This document shows positions 46,986 through 59,889 of a stretch of 64,000 nt of DNA, piece by piece. A model generated the notes under the pieces. It saw nothing but the letters and a program-made list of their open reading frames with translations, was not told the DNA's origin and made no database searches. How positions within the stretch are numbered: position 1 is the stretch's first letter; each line of letters begins with the position of its first letter. The position numbers and the translations under genes were made by a program. The stretch is from NCBI GenBank assembly GCA_023630585.1, contig CM042553.1, forward strand, positions 19,988,520 to 20,052,519, read 5' to 3'. The DNA is from Cranoglanis bouderius. Taxonomy: Eukaryota > Chordata > Actinopteri > Siluriformes > Cranoglanididae.

Positions 46986-47640
46986 TGACAAATCTAGGGG
47001 AAAGGGGGTTAAATACAAATCTCATAAGCTTCACTTCTAGGGTCTGGTATGTTTTGTCAATAAATGTGTTTAAGAAGAACCTGTTTTCACAGAAGGAGCC
47101 AATCTTACTGAACGGTAGAGGACCAAACACGTATATCTTTTCCCATAGCGTGTCGGCAAACATCTCATTTACTCACAGCTAACTGCGTTTCTCGGATTTC
47201 CAGTCATTAGACTCTGAAAGTGTGTTTCCAAAACGCGTCAATAACAATTAGAGAAAGGATTCTGTGCATTTTTTAAAATATATTTTGCTCTAAAAAGCTC
47301 ATTGTACAAGTGAGATTGGGCTACTGATCGGAAGGTCGTGTGTTCAAATGCCAGCACCGCCAAGCCACCATTGTTGGGCCCTTGAGCAAGGCCCTTAAAC
47401 CTCAATTGCTCAGATGTATAAATGAAATAAATGTAAGTCGTTCTGGATAAGGGCGTCTGCCAAATGCCATCAATGTAAATGTAAGATTCTGAAGCTTGTG
47501 GCCAGAAAAGTGGACAAAAGATATTATAGTCTGTGAGCGCCTCTGTAAAATTGTTTTAAAACAAACAAACAAAAACTGATCAGTCATTGTCAGTAATAAG
47601 AATTATAGAAGCAAGACAAGCCAAATCTAGTTTTTGTCAG
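46986..47640. repeat. Tandem duplication, copy 2 (interrupted by SINE)
   Basis: It has 'ggggaaagggggttaaatac', 'ttttcacagaaggagccaat', 'ctaaaaagctcattgta', then the SINE at 47309-47482, then 'ttctgaagcttgtggccaga', 'actgatcagtcattg' and 'gcaagacaagcc'. Removing the SINE restores collinearity with copy 1. Confidence 0.75.
47309..47482 (+). mobile_element. tRNA-derived SINE with 'aagggcgtctgccaaatgcc' tail (family E)
   Basis: The head has 'gctactgatcggaaggtcg' and a B-box-like 'gtgttcaaatgcc'. The body has 'cagcaccgccaagccacca' and 'gggcccttgagcaaggccc'. The 3' part is 'gtcgttctggataagggcgt' followed by 'ctgccaaatgcc', a tail common in fish SINEs. It shares its head with family B but has a different tail. 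Confidence 0.85.
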
Positions 47641-48905
47641 ATCGTGTTTGAAGAAACATTGTTTTTCTGACAAATCTCTTTTGCTGGATATTTGTCTCTA
47701 TTTTCTACACTTTAGTTTCTCCTGTTCCTAGGTGTTGGACTCTGTATGGAAAATCACTTACTGATTAATCACAATTGATGAATCACTTATTGATAAACAG
47801 TTAACTGACTATAAGTAATCGGCATTTATTATTATTAATAATAATAATAATAATAATAATATATATATATTTTTTTACTGATCTCCATGTGTCCATTTCC
47901 AATGGAGATCGATTCATGGTGCAGAAAGAGGAATACATTTATGCTGTACTATGCGTGCAAGACAGACCCTCGTTAAATCATTCCACTCAACTCAATTCCA
48001 CTCAGCTTACTGTGATGATTACCAGGAAATTGCATCAATGTTATAAATAGCCATGGTTACATATGAGTGACCGAGATTCCTAGTTCTTTCTCGGCTTCAC
48101 AGGGTTAAGCAGTGGAGACTGAAATTGGCTACAGAGCAGCACTCAGATTAGACTAGCAGAACGGAAACGTCCTCGTCTGAGCCATGACGTCCATGCATCC
48201 TCTTAATCACAACTGCCTCACGGTACCATGAGCTGTCGTTTATCCCTGCTGAGAAGCAAACCCTGTGCAAAGGAAGTGGAAGGATGGCAAATGAGTTGTG
48301 TTTTATTTTGTGCAGTCTCAGGGATTTGATTTGCGCTATAAAATATGACGGTGTGTCTGAACATGACTCCTCAGCATTTAGGTCTTGGGAACCACAATGA
48401 CATCAAATCCACTCCACAGCCCACAAAGCTCTGACCACACTGCGACCAGTCTGGAGATGGAATAAACGCTCAAGCCGCAATAACAGCGGGCGGCTAATCC
48501 ACTTTGCTTGGCAGACATGATCCAATGTAGAGACCAATCTGCTTGTTCCAGGAAAGAGAAACTCGTTCCCGTGCCTAAAATCCTGCTCCCAAATCACAGA
48601 GGCTGGATTATCAGGCAGTGCGGCAGAAATGCATATCATATCAAATCACATGCATGATTTCCCACCGGTTCTCAATAATGATAAACTCATTAGATTTAAT
48701 AGTGTATTATGAGAAAAGAAGGCATAACATCACATTTTTATTACATTTAACCATGGTAGACTCTGAAAGTGTTTTCAAAGATGGTTAAGAGTTTCCTAAC
48801 TTGGTTCTACTTGATGTATTTTCTGAGGAAACCCTTGTTCTGAGGTTCTACATAGAACCCCCACAGGGATAAAACCTGAGTTCTTTAGGGTGTTTTTGTC
48901 ATCCT
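47641..48905. other. Unique non-coding sequence
   Basis: It holds an ATT/AT repeat at 47827-47872. Otherwise no exon or repeat is recognised. Weak 'ggttctacatagaaccc' palindromic pieces near 48800-48870 recall the decayed repeat at 5030-5420. Confidence 0.4.
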
Positions 48906-49042
48906 TTGAAGGAGGCGGAGACTATGTGCCTTTCAGTATCAATGAAGGAGGAGTGGCCTCTGACCCTGTCAGTTCCAGTGAAGGAGGCGTGGTATCTGTC
49001 CCTCTAAGTCTGAGTAAAGATGAGTGGCCTTTCTGTCCAGGG
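48906..49042. repeat. Tandem GGAGGCG/GGAGTGG-type repeat
   Basis: Degenerate units of about 50 bases read 'tgaaggaggcg(g/t)gg..tctgtgcctttcagt'. Three units are visible, and a separate unit lies at 50038-50072 ('actgaaggaggcgaggcctc'). Confidence 0.75.
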
Positions 49043-51817
49043 TTGCCATGTCAGTGATTTTCCAGCCAAATTGGGCAAGTTCAAAAATGCAGTCATGGGT
49101 GAAAATTATAAGGTTGCAGGTTGAGGCTTTTTGAGCTACTTTCCCAGGGAAATATAATTGTCTTATAATTTATATTGATGCAGACTTTAAATACCCGGCA
49201 ATGTAACAACAGACTTGCACATTCATGAAGCTTCAGCTAAACGAGAGAAAGCAGTGGTGCATTTGATGCCACGTAATTGGTTGATGGCGTATATAAACCA
49301 TTTAAAATCATTTCAAAAGGAGTGTATAACAAGAGTTGGCAAACTGGAGATGAGAGAAATAGTGTGAGAGAAGGGGGGGGGGGGGGCAGGAGAGTGAGTG
49401 AGAGGGAGGTAGGTATGTAGGAGGTGAGGACAAAATAGCTGACTGGCTAGTAGCTTAAACAGCTAATAAGGCAGGTAAATGGGGAGAATATGGGAGACGG
49501 TGCTGTAAATACTGGGAGCAAGAAAAGAGCTGATGGGAAAAAAAGTGTCCCAAATGAAAAGGGGATTTTTTTTTTTTTCCCGTTTCTTTTTGCAAATACT
49601 GCAAATGAGAGCTCACCACCGTGACCTGGTTGCCTATGCTACCACAGAAAAATACAAAAGTAATCTCAAATGCTGGAACATTATTTGACGCAGGCAGTTC
49701 ATTTCATAGAATAAGTGTTCCAGTGAAGGAGTTGCAGCTGGCTGCTCATGTTGCTTGCTATTCAGTCATTTGGGATGTGTAATGAAAGAAATTTCCAAGA
49801 AAGGGATTCATTTGCTCAGCTCAAATGCACAGCGCTGTGTAATTTAGTGAGAGGGCTTGTAGCACATCAGTATCTTCTGGATGATATCAGGAGTGGACCA
49901 GAGCACTCTAGTGGGGTCCAATGAGTCCACTGGAAAGGAGAGATAGAAAAATTTGTATGGACGTCCGTTTCATTATGTCTCTCGTTATCTCACATAGTGA
50001 TTGGACAGTTAAGATTTTGGACCTGGCCACCCTATTTGTGCCTCTTTAAGACTCACTGAAGGAGGCGAGGCCTCCCACATCACAATGTTAACCCTTTGGA
50101 TTTGCAATAAAAATTGTTTGCACAACCATGATATGCAATCAGGTTTTGTGCCCAGCATTACAAGCTACCTTTCGTCAGCCAGCTGCGTGGTGGCAAGCCA
50201 AGCCGAATCCATGCAGCCCAGGTGGTGAAAATCTGCTTCGTCAAACTCCGTTAGCTGCCACCGAAACGGTAGGAGAAGCCTCTGCCACAGCAACAAAGGA
50301 GTGCCTCAGCCTCACCATCAATCCACATCGGCACAAAAGTAAACAGCCTTGCAACTGTTTGGTTGCACTGCATCGTCAGACCGGCTCAGGAGAGTAGGCG
50401 GGGCCTTCCTTCATTAACCAAATGTAATTGCATTGGAGCCCCACAGCTCACTTGAGTGGAGAGGTCTGTGGAGAAACATCTCTAATGCCTTTCATGCCCT
50501 TGGATCAAGGGCTGGAAGTGTCATCTGTGATGGGGCTTTGAGGGTTTCTCTAATGCCGCGGGGAACAAACAGACATGTAGGAGGGCAGGAGGGTTCACGA
50601 ATCATCAGTGGTGCATGATTGACTAGAACAAGAACCACCATTCCAGTTATTCTTTGTTATTCTGCTTCTGTCTCTGCAAAATTAAAGGGAAAAAAAAAAA
50701 AACCTTGCTTACACTGACATGCCAAAAGAACATCTTCTGATATACATCATGCCACAACAACAGTAAATATTGGATATTCCTCTCCCTTCGCTATCTTGGC
50801 TGGTTTTTTTTTTTTTTACATTTTTGTCCCCAGAGGGTTTTCGGGGGGAAAAAAAAAAATCATGCTGTTCTGTATGCAAAGGACTACTGCGATGCATAAA
50901 ACATCTCAAACCAGAATTGTCACTGTAATTCTCCATCCGAGGTTCATCTGCAACACAACAACTCGGTCGTTATCGGCGTGCCTCACGCCGTCGATCCACT
51001 TCTGTTCAGAGAATATTACAGAGAATATAACGGCATGAACAGATATGGGCGTGTTAGTCGAGCATCAAGTGCAGCCACGGCTCAAAAGATATCTTCCCAT
51101 GACCTCTGACACGGAATCCATAGAAACACTCATCTGATTCAGGAATCATCTTGGTTTTCTGTTATTTGAACGCAGCGCTAATCGACAGAGGTTTAGCAGG
51201 AAAAATGCTTACGGGTATTCAAGTATTTCAACTATCACAGCCTGATTCTGCTGCGTGACCGATATACGTGGGTCAACAAGAGTGGAGATTTGAGCCTGCA
51301 AATCTCAAAGTTAATTATAATACATTTAGCAAACTTGATACTGGATATAATCACACAATTCAATCACTTATCCAACATCAGCTTCAAATGGAAACTGGTT
51401 GCAAACCCACAATTAGCTAGCTATTGTTAAATAAAAACTACCCTCGGAATACGACATACCGCACGCACGACATCAAGCCAAGGAAATGAAAAGAAGTGTT
51501 GATATCATGTGATGTGACGTGATGTTTACTCTCTGCTCTTGACTCAAGGAACACCTGTCTCTCAGCAAAATTAGGACCTGCGTTTCGATTAGAGAGTCTT
51601 CAAGCTTCACGGTACGACAGAGAGAGGCACGTCGGCAGCCGAAAACCAAACGGGGCTGTAGAACACTCTGGCTGAAGGGTGAATCAAAACATGACGGATC
51701 CTGAGAGACACTCTCACTGCAGTGTCACCCAAAGCAGGGTTTAAGTGCTCCTCATGCTAACCCCAACAGCTACAGGCTTTTATTTATAACGGCACAGGAG
51801 AGGATTTCTATAGTGCT
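49043..51817. other. Non-coding sequence
   Basis: It holds a 14-base G-run at 49373-49386, T-runs near 49567-49578 and 50803-50818, an A-tract at 50690-50702 and one stray GGAGGCG unit at 50038-50072. The 89-codon plus-strand frame at 50128-50397 has no recognised domain. No exon is called. Confidence 0.4.
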
Positions 51818-51900
51818 TGGGGTGGCGGTTCAGCGGATATGGTTCTGCGCTAGCGGCCAGAAGGTTGTGAGGGTAAATCTCATGATTACCAGTGCCTTGG
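51818..51900 (+). mobile_element. SINE head fragment
   Basis: 'ggggtggcggttcagcggat', 'ctgcgctagcggccagaagg' and 'ttgtgagggtaaatctcatg' look like a tRNA-derived SINE head with a degraded B box. The body is missing. Confidence 0.5.
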
Positions 51901-52658
51901 AATTTTAAAATATAAAAATAAAAAAGGTCTGTCAGATGAATAAAAGGAAATTTTGGAAATGACTAAGAGAATGACTTCACTAAAAAAAAAAAAAAAAAAA
52001 AGACTTTGCTGTAAGTGTTGATGAGAATCCGGAAAAACAGGTAAGACCTAAACCAGGAAATATTGACCTTCCACTGACCTGAGAAGGAGACGATTCCTAA
52101 AAGTAAACATCGTAATTCAGAAATGGAAGAAATATTGACACAAAGACACAACCGAATAGTGGAAGAACAACAAGTACATTTACCAAAGGGATTTGTAGAA
52201 ATTTAAAACAAATAGCAGGAGATTGAAAAATGCCTTAGAGACAAGTGGAATAAAAGTTCAGATTTCCAACACATTCAGAAATATCAGTTTGCTTGTTTCG
52301 CTAATATCTGAACCGGGGTGGTTTCTAAACCTGCATAGCACCAATCGTACCATTTTAGAAATGTATACCTTTTTTAAAAACTCCTATTTTCTCTAGAGGC
52401 CCTAAGTGTCCTGTACCACCTGCACTGCTTATAGCTAGAAACGATCCCGATCCCAGCATCTGCGAAACATAACTCGGATTCATCAGCTTAAAGCGAAAGG
52501 TGTGTGGATTTGTTTTTGCACTCGACTGTACAGTTTCGTTTACTTTGAGGTCGGTGCCTCCTTCCTGTCTGCTGCCACATATCCCAGTGTGCTATAGTTC
52601 CCTTCATCTGTTCACGCTCATAATTCAGATCAGATGAGTCGCATGCACAGCCGGAGCT

Positions 52659-52660
<2 letters not shown>

Positions 52661-52717
<57 letters not shown>
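52661..52717. repeat. (CA)n microsatellite
   Basis: About 28 uninterrupted CA units. Confidence 0.95.
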
Positions 52718-52720
<3 letters not shown>

Positions 52721-52938
52721 TCTGCTTTTTGCTTGATGGCCTTAAGTCGGCGCAAAGGCAACATATGGAACATTATGTTCTATTCACACACAAGACAAGA
52801 GCGAAAGATACACACCAAAGCTTTGGAATAAAACAGTGACAAGAATATAGCAGTGCTTTGAGTGAAGTTACAGTTTGTTAAAGAGACGGTGTGACTGTAA
52901 GATCAGGGTCACTGTGTCCTCCTCTGACGTCCGACCGT

Positions 52939-52940
<2 letters not shown>

Positions 52941-52996
<56 letters not shown>
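52941..52996. repeat. (TG)n microsatellite
   Basis: About 28 TG units, only some 220 bases from the CA repeat at 52661-52717. Confidence 0.95.
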
Positions 52997-52997
<1 letters not shown>

Positions 52998-54712
52998 TGA
53001 GTTATTGATTTTTTGATTCTTTGTAAAAAAAAAATATGAAAGGCTAAAACACAAATCAGATTTTCAGGGTGTTTCTATAATTTCCGTTTGTACATATAGG
53101 TGCAATATCATCCCTTATCCATCCAGGGGTGGACAAATTAATTAATTAATTAATTTTTTTAATTATTATTTAAAAAAAAAATTGTTTTTACACTTTACAG
53201 AGGTGGGGTTGTACGTGGGGCCTGTGAGACATATACCAGGTTCAACTGCTGAACATCACTTAATGTGAATCACTTCTTGTTCCAGGAAATATTTCCCGTT
53301 TTGTCAGTGCGCTACGAGTCAAGGGCATAGAGCACGTTGAAACGATCCAGTCTCCATGCATGTTCCCTGGAGACATTTCAAAGAGACATACGCCTTTACA
53401 GACATGGGGCTGTATATATTGTGTATAATTCTGTATAAACAGAAACGCTCCAGCCTTGTCCCTCAGTGTAAGGTTTAACGTCTTTCATTCATTTCATATA
53501 GTACTTTGAGTTTCGTTCACTATATACATATGTGCATTACCTATACTGGCTTCTACACCCTATGTAGTGAGGTACATGACCTGTAGGAAGCTGTTTAGGG
53601 GTTGTCCCGCAGCACCCCAAAAGTTTAGCTAATCTGGGTTTTTACGGTTTATTTTCATTACAGTTCACAAATATTCATCTCGGTTGGAAATCTAGGCCAA
53701 AGTAAAGATGTGTTAGCCCAAGTGCTGCTTTTAAAGAGACTCTGTTATGCAGTAGAGAGCTTGCTTTTACACATACATCCATGTAAATAATTGACAAAGT
53801 ATTTCTCTGCATTTCCTTCTTCATATAAAAGTCGGCGGGTCGTTTTTGAAGTTGGTCCGTTGTTTTCTGCATAGATTGAAAAAGCCAAAAATGTTTATGT
53901 TGTGAATAATTTCATGACATTAGCCATCATCTGCTAAATATCTTCTTGATTAGCTGATGTCCCAGATGTCTATGCTGTGTGGAAAACTATCCATGGGTAT
54001 CGTCTTTGGAACAATAACAGATTCCACCCGAAATAATAACATGCCAAAAAGCAATCATTACCTGTCTAGGAGAAGTAATGCTAACGCCACATTGCTTTAA
54101 CATCCTGTATGCTCTCCATAAGAAAAAGCCACACACGTTTATTCAAGTCTTCAGCTAAAATCTGCGCTGAGCATAGGACGTGTAATGCTATAGGAAGGAA
54201 TGAGACATACGATGGTCATGAAGGTCAAATGAAAGCATAAAGGTTTAAAATTCTACTGCCGAGTATATGTCTGAGGCAAGCTCACAAAAACAAAATAATG
54301 AAATGTCACACATGGTCAGGGAGGATTAGGAGGTCGATAGGCTTAAATGTCGCATATTAAAAGTCAAAATGTCAACTCTTAATCTCCCTCCTAAATAACC
54401 CCAATTTCATGGCGGTTTGACTGCAGGTGCCCAGCATGGGAAAAGGCCCAGCTTGTGTTTAGATTTTTAAGCGTGTTCGTACATAATGAGAGAGCATGTC
54501 TAGAAAAGCACGCTCGACCACCCAGTGGGCTTAATTAAAACTGTTAGACACACACTGAGTGACAGAGGGACCGCGTAAACTAGCCCTTACCATGGCTTAT
54601 TATTCAAAAGCAATAAATCTTACTATTACCTAATGTCATTGTAAACAGCAACAAATGTTGTTATTACAAACTCTGGTTCCAGAACATGCCAAGAGCCAGA
54701 TATTGCCACATA

Positions 54713-55358
54713 CAGTCCCCTCTGAAAGTATTGGAACGGCAATATAGTTCCATTGTTTTTGCTATAATCTGAAGACATTTGAGTTTGAGATCAAAAGATG
54801 AATATGAAACGGTAGATCAGACTTTCAGCTTCCATTTCCTGTTATTTATGTCTAGATGTGTTAAACAACTTAGAACATGGCATCTTTTGTTTGAACCCAC
54901 CCATTTTTTAAGTGATCAAAAATTTCGGAACATGTGACTGACAGGTGTTTCTTGTTGCCCAGGTGTGCCCTGTTAGACTGATCTTTTAAACGATTAATAC
55001 CTCGTAATGTCTACTCCTGGCTTTTAACCCTGAATTTTACCTGTGAAGGCTGCGTTTGTTGTTAAAAAGGATAAACTTGAACAACATGAAGGAAAAGCAA
55101 GCCATTCCACAAGCAGTGGGCGTAGCCAATACAACCATTTGGAGTGTCCGGAAAAAGAAAGAAAGCACTGGTGTACTAATAAGCAGACACTGAAAAGGTC
55201 AGCCAGGAAAATGGCAGCAGTTGATGGCAGAAACATTATGAGAGCTGTGAAGAAAGAAAGAAAAAAAAAAAAAAAACAATCTCAAACCCAAATGTCTTCC
55301 GTGTATAGCAAAAACAAAATAATTGGCCTTGCCATCCCAATACTTTCAGAGGGGGCTG
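54713..55358 (+). mobile_element. Tc1-like element, heavily deleted
   Basis: The 646-base element is flanked by TA at 54711-54712 and 55359-55360. Its terminal repeats start CAGTCCCCTCTGAAAGTATT and end with the inverted 'aatactttcagagggggctg'. It shares internal blocks ('gtgactgacaggtgtttctt', 'gcccaggtgtgccctgtt') with the element at 21268-22151. It keeps only the transposase N-terminus. Confidence 0.88.
55087..55262 (+). pseudogene. Tc1-like transposase N-terminal remnant
   Basis: The plus strand reads a first helix-turn-helix fragment (KEKQAIPQAVGVANTTIWSV) and then RKKKESTGVL, followed by a stop and frameshifts through the GRPR-linker equivalent. It runs out at an A/G tract near 55255. 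Nothing of the catalytic domain remains. Confidence 0.82.
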
Positions 55359-55384
55359 TATATGCTGTATATACACCATATTTA

Positions 55385-55925
55385 TAGTCAAGACTCCCTG
55401 AGAACCAGACCTTAAGGCCATACAGCTGAGGCCCCACAAAAAAAACACTATTTGAGACCTAGCCCAAGACCAACCCTGAGACTCAGACCAAGACCACACC
55501 CATTGAGATGTAGACCCATCCAACATTGCATCACCTGAGACCCAGGCCAAGGTCATACAAACAAACCCACAACATCTTAAGACCCTGACCAACAAGGCAA
55601 CTAACGAAAACCCACAGCAAGACAAATACCACATTCCCTGAGAACTAGACTAAGATGCCACCAACCGTGATCTAGACCAATAGCACAGATCCTATGACCC
55701 AAGTACATCTCTTAATACCCAATACCCCACCCCTGAGACCCAGGCCAAAACTGAAACTACACCTGAAGACCAGAACAAGACCAAGATCACAGACCCTGAG
55801 ATCTTGACCAAGACCACAGACCCTGAGATCTTGACCAAGACCACAGACCTTGAGATCTACTACACATACTGAGATCTAGACCAAGACCACCCCTCCTGAG
55901 ACCCAGACCTAAAGCAAGATCAGGT
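55385..55925. repeat. Degenerate 27-bp-type tandem repeat
   Basis: Variants of 'ccctgagatcttgaccaaga' followed by 'ccacaga' recur across about 540 bases. Two units near 55793-55846 are perfect 27-mers, while others vary in length and sequence ('cctgagacccaggccaa', 'ccctgagaactagactaag'). The long minus-strand frame at 55236-55634 is an artefact of this repeat and of the adjacent A-tract. Confidence 0.8.
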
Positions 55926-57501
55926 TTATGCTATCGGTAAGAGGAAACTGAAGAATTTACTTGTAAAAATCTAGACAAGATGCAGTGCTATAATGAAATA
56001 TCCAAGCAGTAAACTGTCTTGCAAATAATTTATCAACAGACATTATTTTCTTTTAAGAATAGGTCAAATTTAGCATAGGTTGGTCTTTCAAAAGTTTTTT
56101 ACACTGATAAATAGCTCCAAAGAAAAGTATCTCGGGCAATGCTAAGACGTATTAATGGCACTGCTTTTGAAAACCTACTCTGTCAACATCAAGCTGACCG
56201 ATTACAGTCGCCTCGACTACTTCGAGAGTTAGGAAAACAAACATTCCCTGTTCTATCCATCTCAATTACGGCTGTGTGTGTATGTTTGTGGGTTTGTTGT
56301 GTAGTCTAAATTGTTTGGTAGCAGCGTTTTAGAAAAAAAATATCTGAAAGCCTTCTGGTGAAACTCCTATCTATTGTAACACATGATGTTCACCCCGAAG
56401 TGAACGGTGAACGATGAAGGACAAGACAAATGTACTGTGACCTTTGGCCTTACTTTGAGGCTTCAGATGCCTGCAGCCGATCTACCATTTGATATTTTAA
56501 GTTTAAAGCTGCTGTAAGTGCTTCTTTTCTGTAGTGACAGTTTGTGGTGTATCTTCATCAGCGCTTTGACATAAACAAACACAAAAAAAACAAACAAACC
56601 CGTAGGTATTACTGCCTTTAGTTCACACGTTTGAGGCATGAATAAAACTGACTGAAGTTCAACAATGAAGAGTCATTTTGTTTCATCAATCTGACACTCT
56701 GGCTAACTGGCTGTATTTTAGCTGCGTCCTTGACTTTCATCTTTGCTTTTCTACTGAAAGGTGCGTTTGATCACTGGCTGTTGAGTCTGAGTGCGTGGAA
56801 CGGTAACGCAGCTTTGATGTAGCTCTCCATCTTCAGATTCCCCTTGAACAAGGCTACGCTTCAGCGGACAGCTGGTTAAAAAGTCTGAGGATGATGGACA
56901 CACTGTAACGTCATTAGTCTCCTTTTCATCCCTTCTATTCTCGATTACACGCGAGGAAATGCTGAAGGGGCAGCCAGGCGTCTCCTAGGTCAAAACCCTG
57001 CCTGCGAATGCGTAAAGTCAAATCCTCCAAACTCATTAATCGACTTGTTTACCTGCAGCCTTCAGCGCAGGACGCTCTCACAGATGAAGGAAAACCAGAG
57101 CCGTCCCGGCACATAATCGACGTAGAGATGCTGCTAAAGCAGACGCCAGGCCCGATTAGCAGAGGGAGCATGCAGCCTGGCAGCCCTCAAAGAAAGCCTC
57201 ACTACATGGTTGTTTTTCTTTCTTCCTTCTGGTCCCTTGAAGTGTGCAGATCAATAACGCAACAGGCGCCAAGGGACAGCCAGCACAGACTGAGCCCCAA
57301 TCTATATTCTGTAGACAAGGTGTTACATATCAGTGTGTTTATATAAGGAGTGTGATTGTGAGCTGTCTCTCTTTCCTTTCCACTAGTTCTGACACTCTAT
57401 ACAGCCTGTTTCCTTTCAGGAAGTGGCTTTAATTGTTGAAGTGATTGCCTGTGAATGATGGTTTTACTCCCAGCGGTCATTTACAATTCTCCGTCCAGTG
57501 C

Positions 57502-57506
<5 letters not shown>

Positions 57507-57556
<50 letters not shown>
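57507..57556. repeat. (GT)n microsatellite
   Basis: About 25 GT units. Confidence 0.95.
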
Positions 57557-57557
<1 letters not shown>

Positions 57558-57684
57558 TCATTTATAACGTGTGCTTTTTATGTCCTGTCTTGGTCGTTTA
57601 TTATCTCATAGATAATCTTTTTATGAATGTGATTATCTGTTGTACTTTAGTAGACATAGGCAATTAAGATACATTTTAAGGCAT

Positions 57685-57688
<4 letters not shown>

Positions 57689-57739
<51 letters not shown>
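57689..57739. repeat. (CT)n microsatellite
   Basis: About 25 CT units, about 130 bases after a GT repeat. Confidence 0.95.
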
Positions 57740-57740
<1 letters not shown>

Positions 57741-59844
57741 CCTCAATAATGGACTCGGATCTAGCCATACCATATCCACGCAAGTCATTCTGCTCCTCAT
57801 AAGGTGAAAAATGTCTTCTGTGACACTTTCTTTTTGGGTTTTTACTGCTTCAATCTCGTCAATCTCCGCAAATCATCATTCTATGAATCATTTTTCATCA
57901 TCACAAAAAACTGCTCATGTTCAACCCGTTGACAATTTTGGCTCTGCGGACTCATTTCTTTCACCTTCAGACTTTTCAGGATGTTACTGAGGATGTTAGT
58001 GTGTGGTATTGACTTAAAGGAATTTCTTATGGCGTGTAAAATATGGATCAGGACTTCATCCAGCTATAAAAAGAACAGGCGACTGTCAAGAGTCTCTGCG
58101 CTGCACAGGATCTCCACGTCATCTTTCCATTATGACTGAGAAAGTAAACATTCGGCAGTCTGTAAAAAACGTATCGAACGTTGCTGCGATTGAATTCTGT
58201 GAAACAGCCGAAATTAAATGCTGATGTCTCTACTTTAAGAAAACAAATATATTTTAACAAAGCTACTTGGAAATGTTTTTATTTTGGCGACTTTCCAACC
58301 TTGCTTTGGCGTCTACCTGCAAAGATGATACTGATAATCAAACTGACAACTCATTTTGCCATTGTAAACATTTACGACTTTAAAATTTGGCAGTGATGCT
58401 GTTTTTCCATAAGGAGATCAGGTTATAAACGTAGAGGTCAGCGAAGTGTCTTTCAGTGGAATTGGAATGAAATCTTTAAATTCTCCACTTTCTTTCAAAC
58501 CAAATTTGAAAATACTAGAACTTTACCTGTGATTCAGATATGTACAAATAATACTCCGATTTCAGGAAAGTCTGTAGGTTTTAGTAGAAAGAATTGACCA
58601 TGTAAATGGTTTTCTCAGGCTGCCCCATAGTAATATTTTCAGGATTTTCATAAGGATCAGCAAAATCAAACCGATCACCAACGTTTTTGTTTTTGTTCCC
58701 GTTAGCGAGAGCTGAGCTGTTTAATTTTGGTGTCATGTGTTACCTGGATTTACACTTTTTGTCACTGCTCTCAGGGATCGATCAAATTCAGCTTTGACCC
58801 CATTCGCCAGTGACCTTTCAAAAACACAGCCAGTGAAAGAAAGTGCTGGATGTGATGTGGAAAGAAGCAGATCAGACTTTAGAGGAGACGGAGATTCTCC
58901 TAGTCCTGCAGAACACAATTTTAAACATTTATCAAGACTCTGGGAGAAAAGGAAGAAAAATAGGCTAGTACATGGTGAGATCAACACTGAGACAAGGCTA
59001 TAGATGCTATAGCAATGATATGTTCAGAAGGGTGGTCAAAAAAACTTAAATTATGACACTTTTTTTTTTTTTTATTGTTGCAAAACTGATCTATGGATAG
59101 TTTCCTAATTATGTGTTAATCTATAGTGCATGTGTCTTGATGATGGAGAGAGAGAGAAAAAGACAGAATGTATGCTTCCATCTTCCATGTTAAATGAATT
59201 TACATAGAAGAAAATATATATATTTATATAATCTTATACATGAGACATGCCCTGAGTTTTTTTGTGATAGGCTGTGGATGATAAACATGTTCTCTTTGGT
59301 ATCCTTAAAACGCATCCTTCCACCTTTTAGTGTCCTGCACTTTTTTTTCTATATTTCAGAGAAAAATCAACTACAGTTCAAACCATGAATGGATACTTCA
59401 TGTTATATAATGGGTGTGTATATATATATATATAAATAAAATAACATCATAGAAGAATAGATTGGAAAATGTAATATTACTGACAAATACTGGCACAACT
59501 CTTGCCCATTACAAATTACTCATAAACTCTTGACCATTTTTAAAACGTATTATGTGTGTCTGGGAAAGGGAAAACGAATGGACTGAAAGTGCACAATCAT
59601 TCCATCAGTAAAAGCTTGTAAAGAGTCGGTCAGTTATATAAGGGTGTCAGTCAGTACTGGATCAATATTGTGTACCAACCGATACTCAGGGCTCTGAAAT
59701 TGGTCTTGTAATTAAAATGGAAAAATGGAATTGGTGCATTCCCATTGGTGCACTGCTAGTGTGTTGGCTTTTACACTGGGAACAGAAGTTGTACTTTTTC
59801 CAGAATGTTTCCAAATTTGCAAAGGAATGAGTACCTTTAAATTC

Positions 59845-59845
<1 letters not shown>

Positions 59846-59885
<40 letters not shown>
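59846..59885. repeat. (GT)n microsatellite
   Basis: About 20 GT units. Confidence 0.95.

Positions 59886-59889
<4 letters not shown>

Larger units (their letters stand above)
51901..54712. other. Non-coding sequence with microsatellites
   Basis: It holds an A-tract at 51981-52001, a CA repeat at 52661-52717, a TG repeat at 52941-52996, and AATT and A/T runs at 53137-53182. No exon is recognised. Confidence 0.45.

Noticed and set aside
50128..50397. 89-codon plus-strand frame of balanced composition
   Set aside because: No recognisable motif, and it lies in a region with repeat units. It could be revisited if transcripts map here.
55236..55634. 132-codon minus-strand frame
   Set aside because: It is read from a degenerate tandem repeat and an A/G tract.
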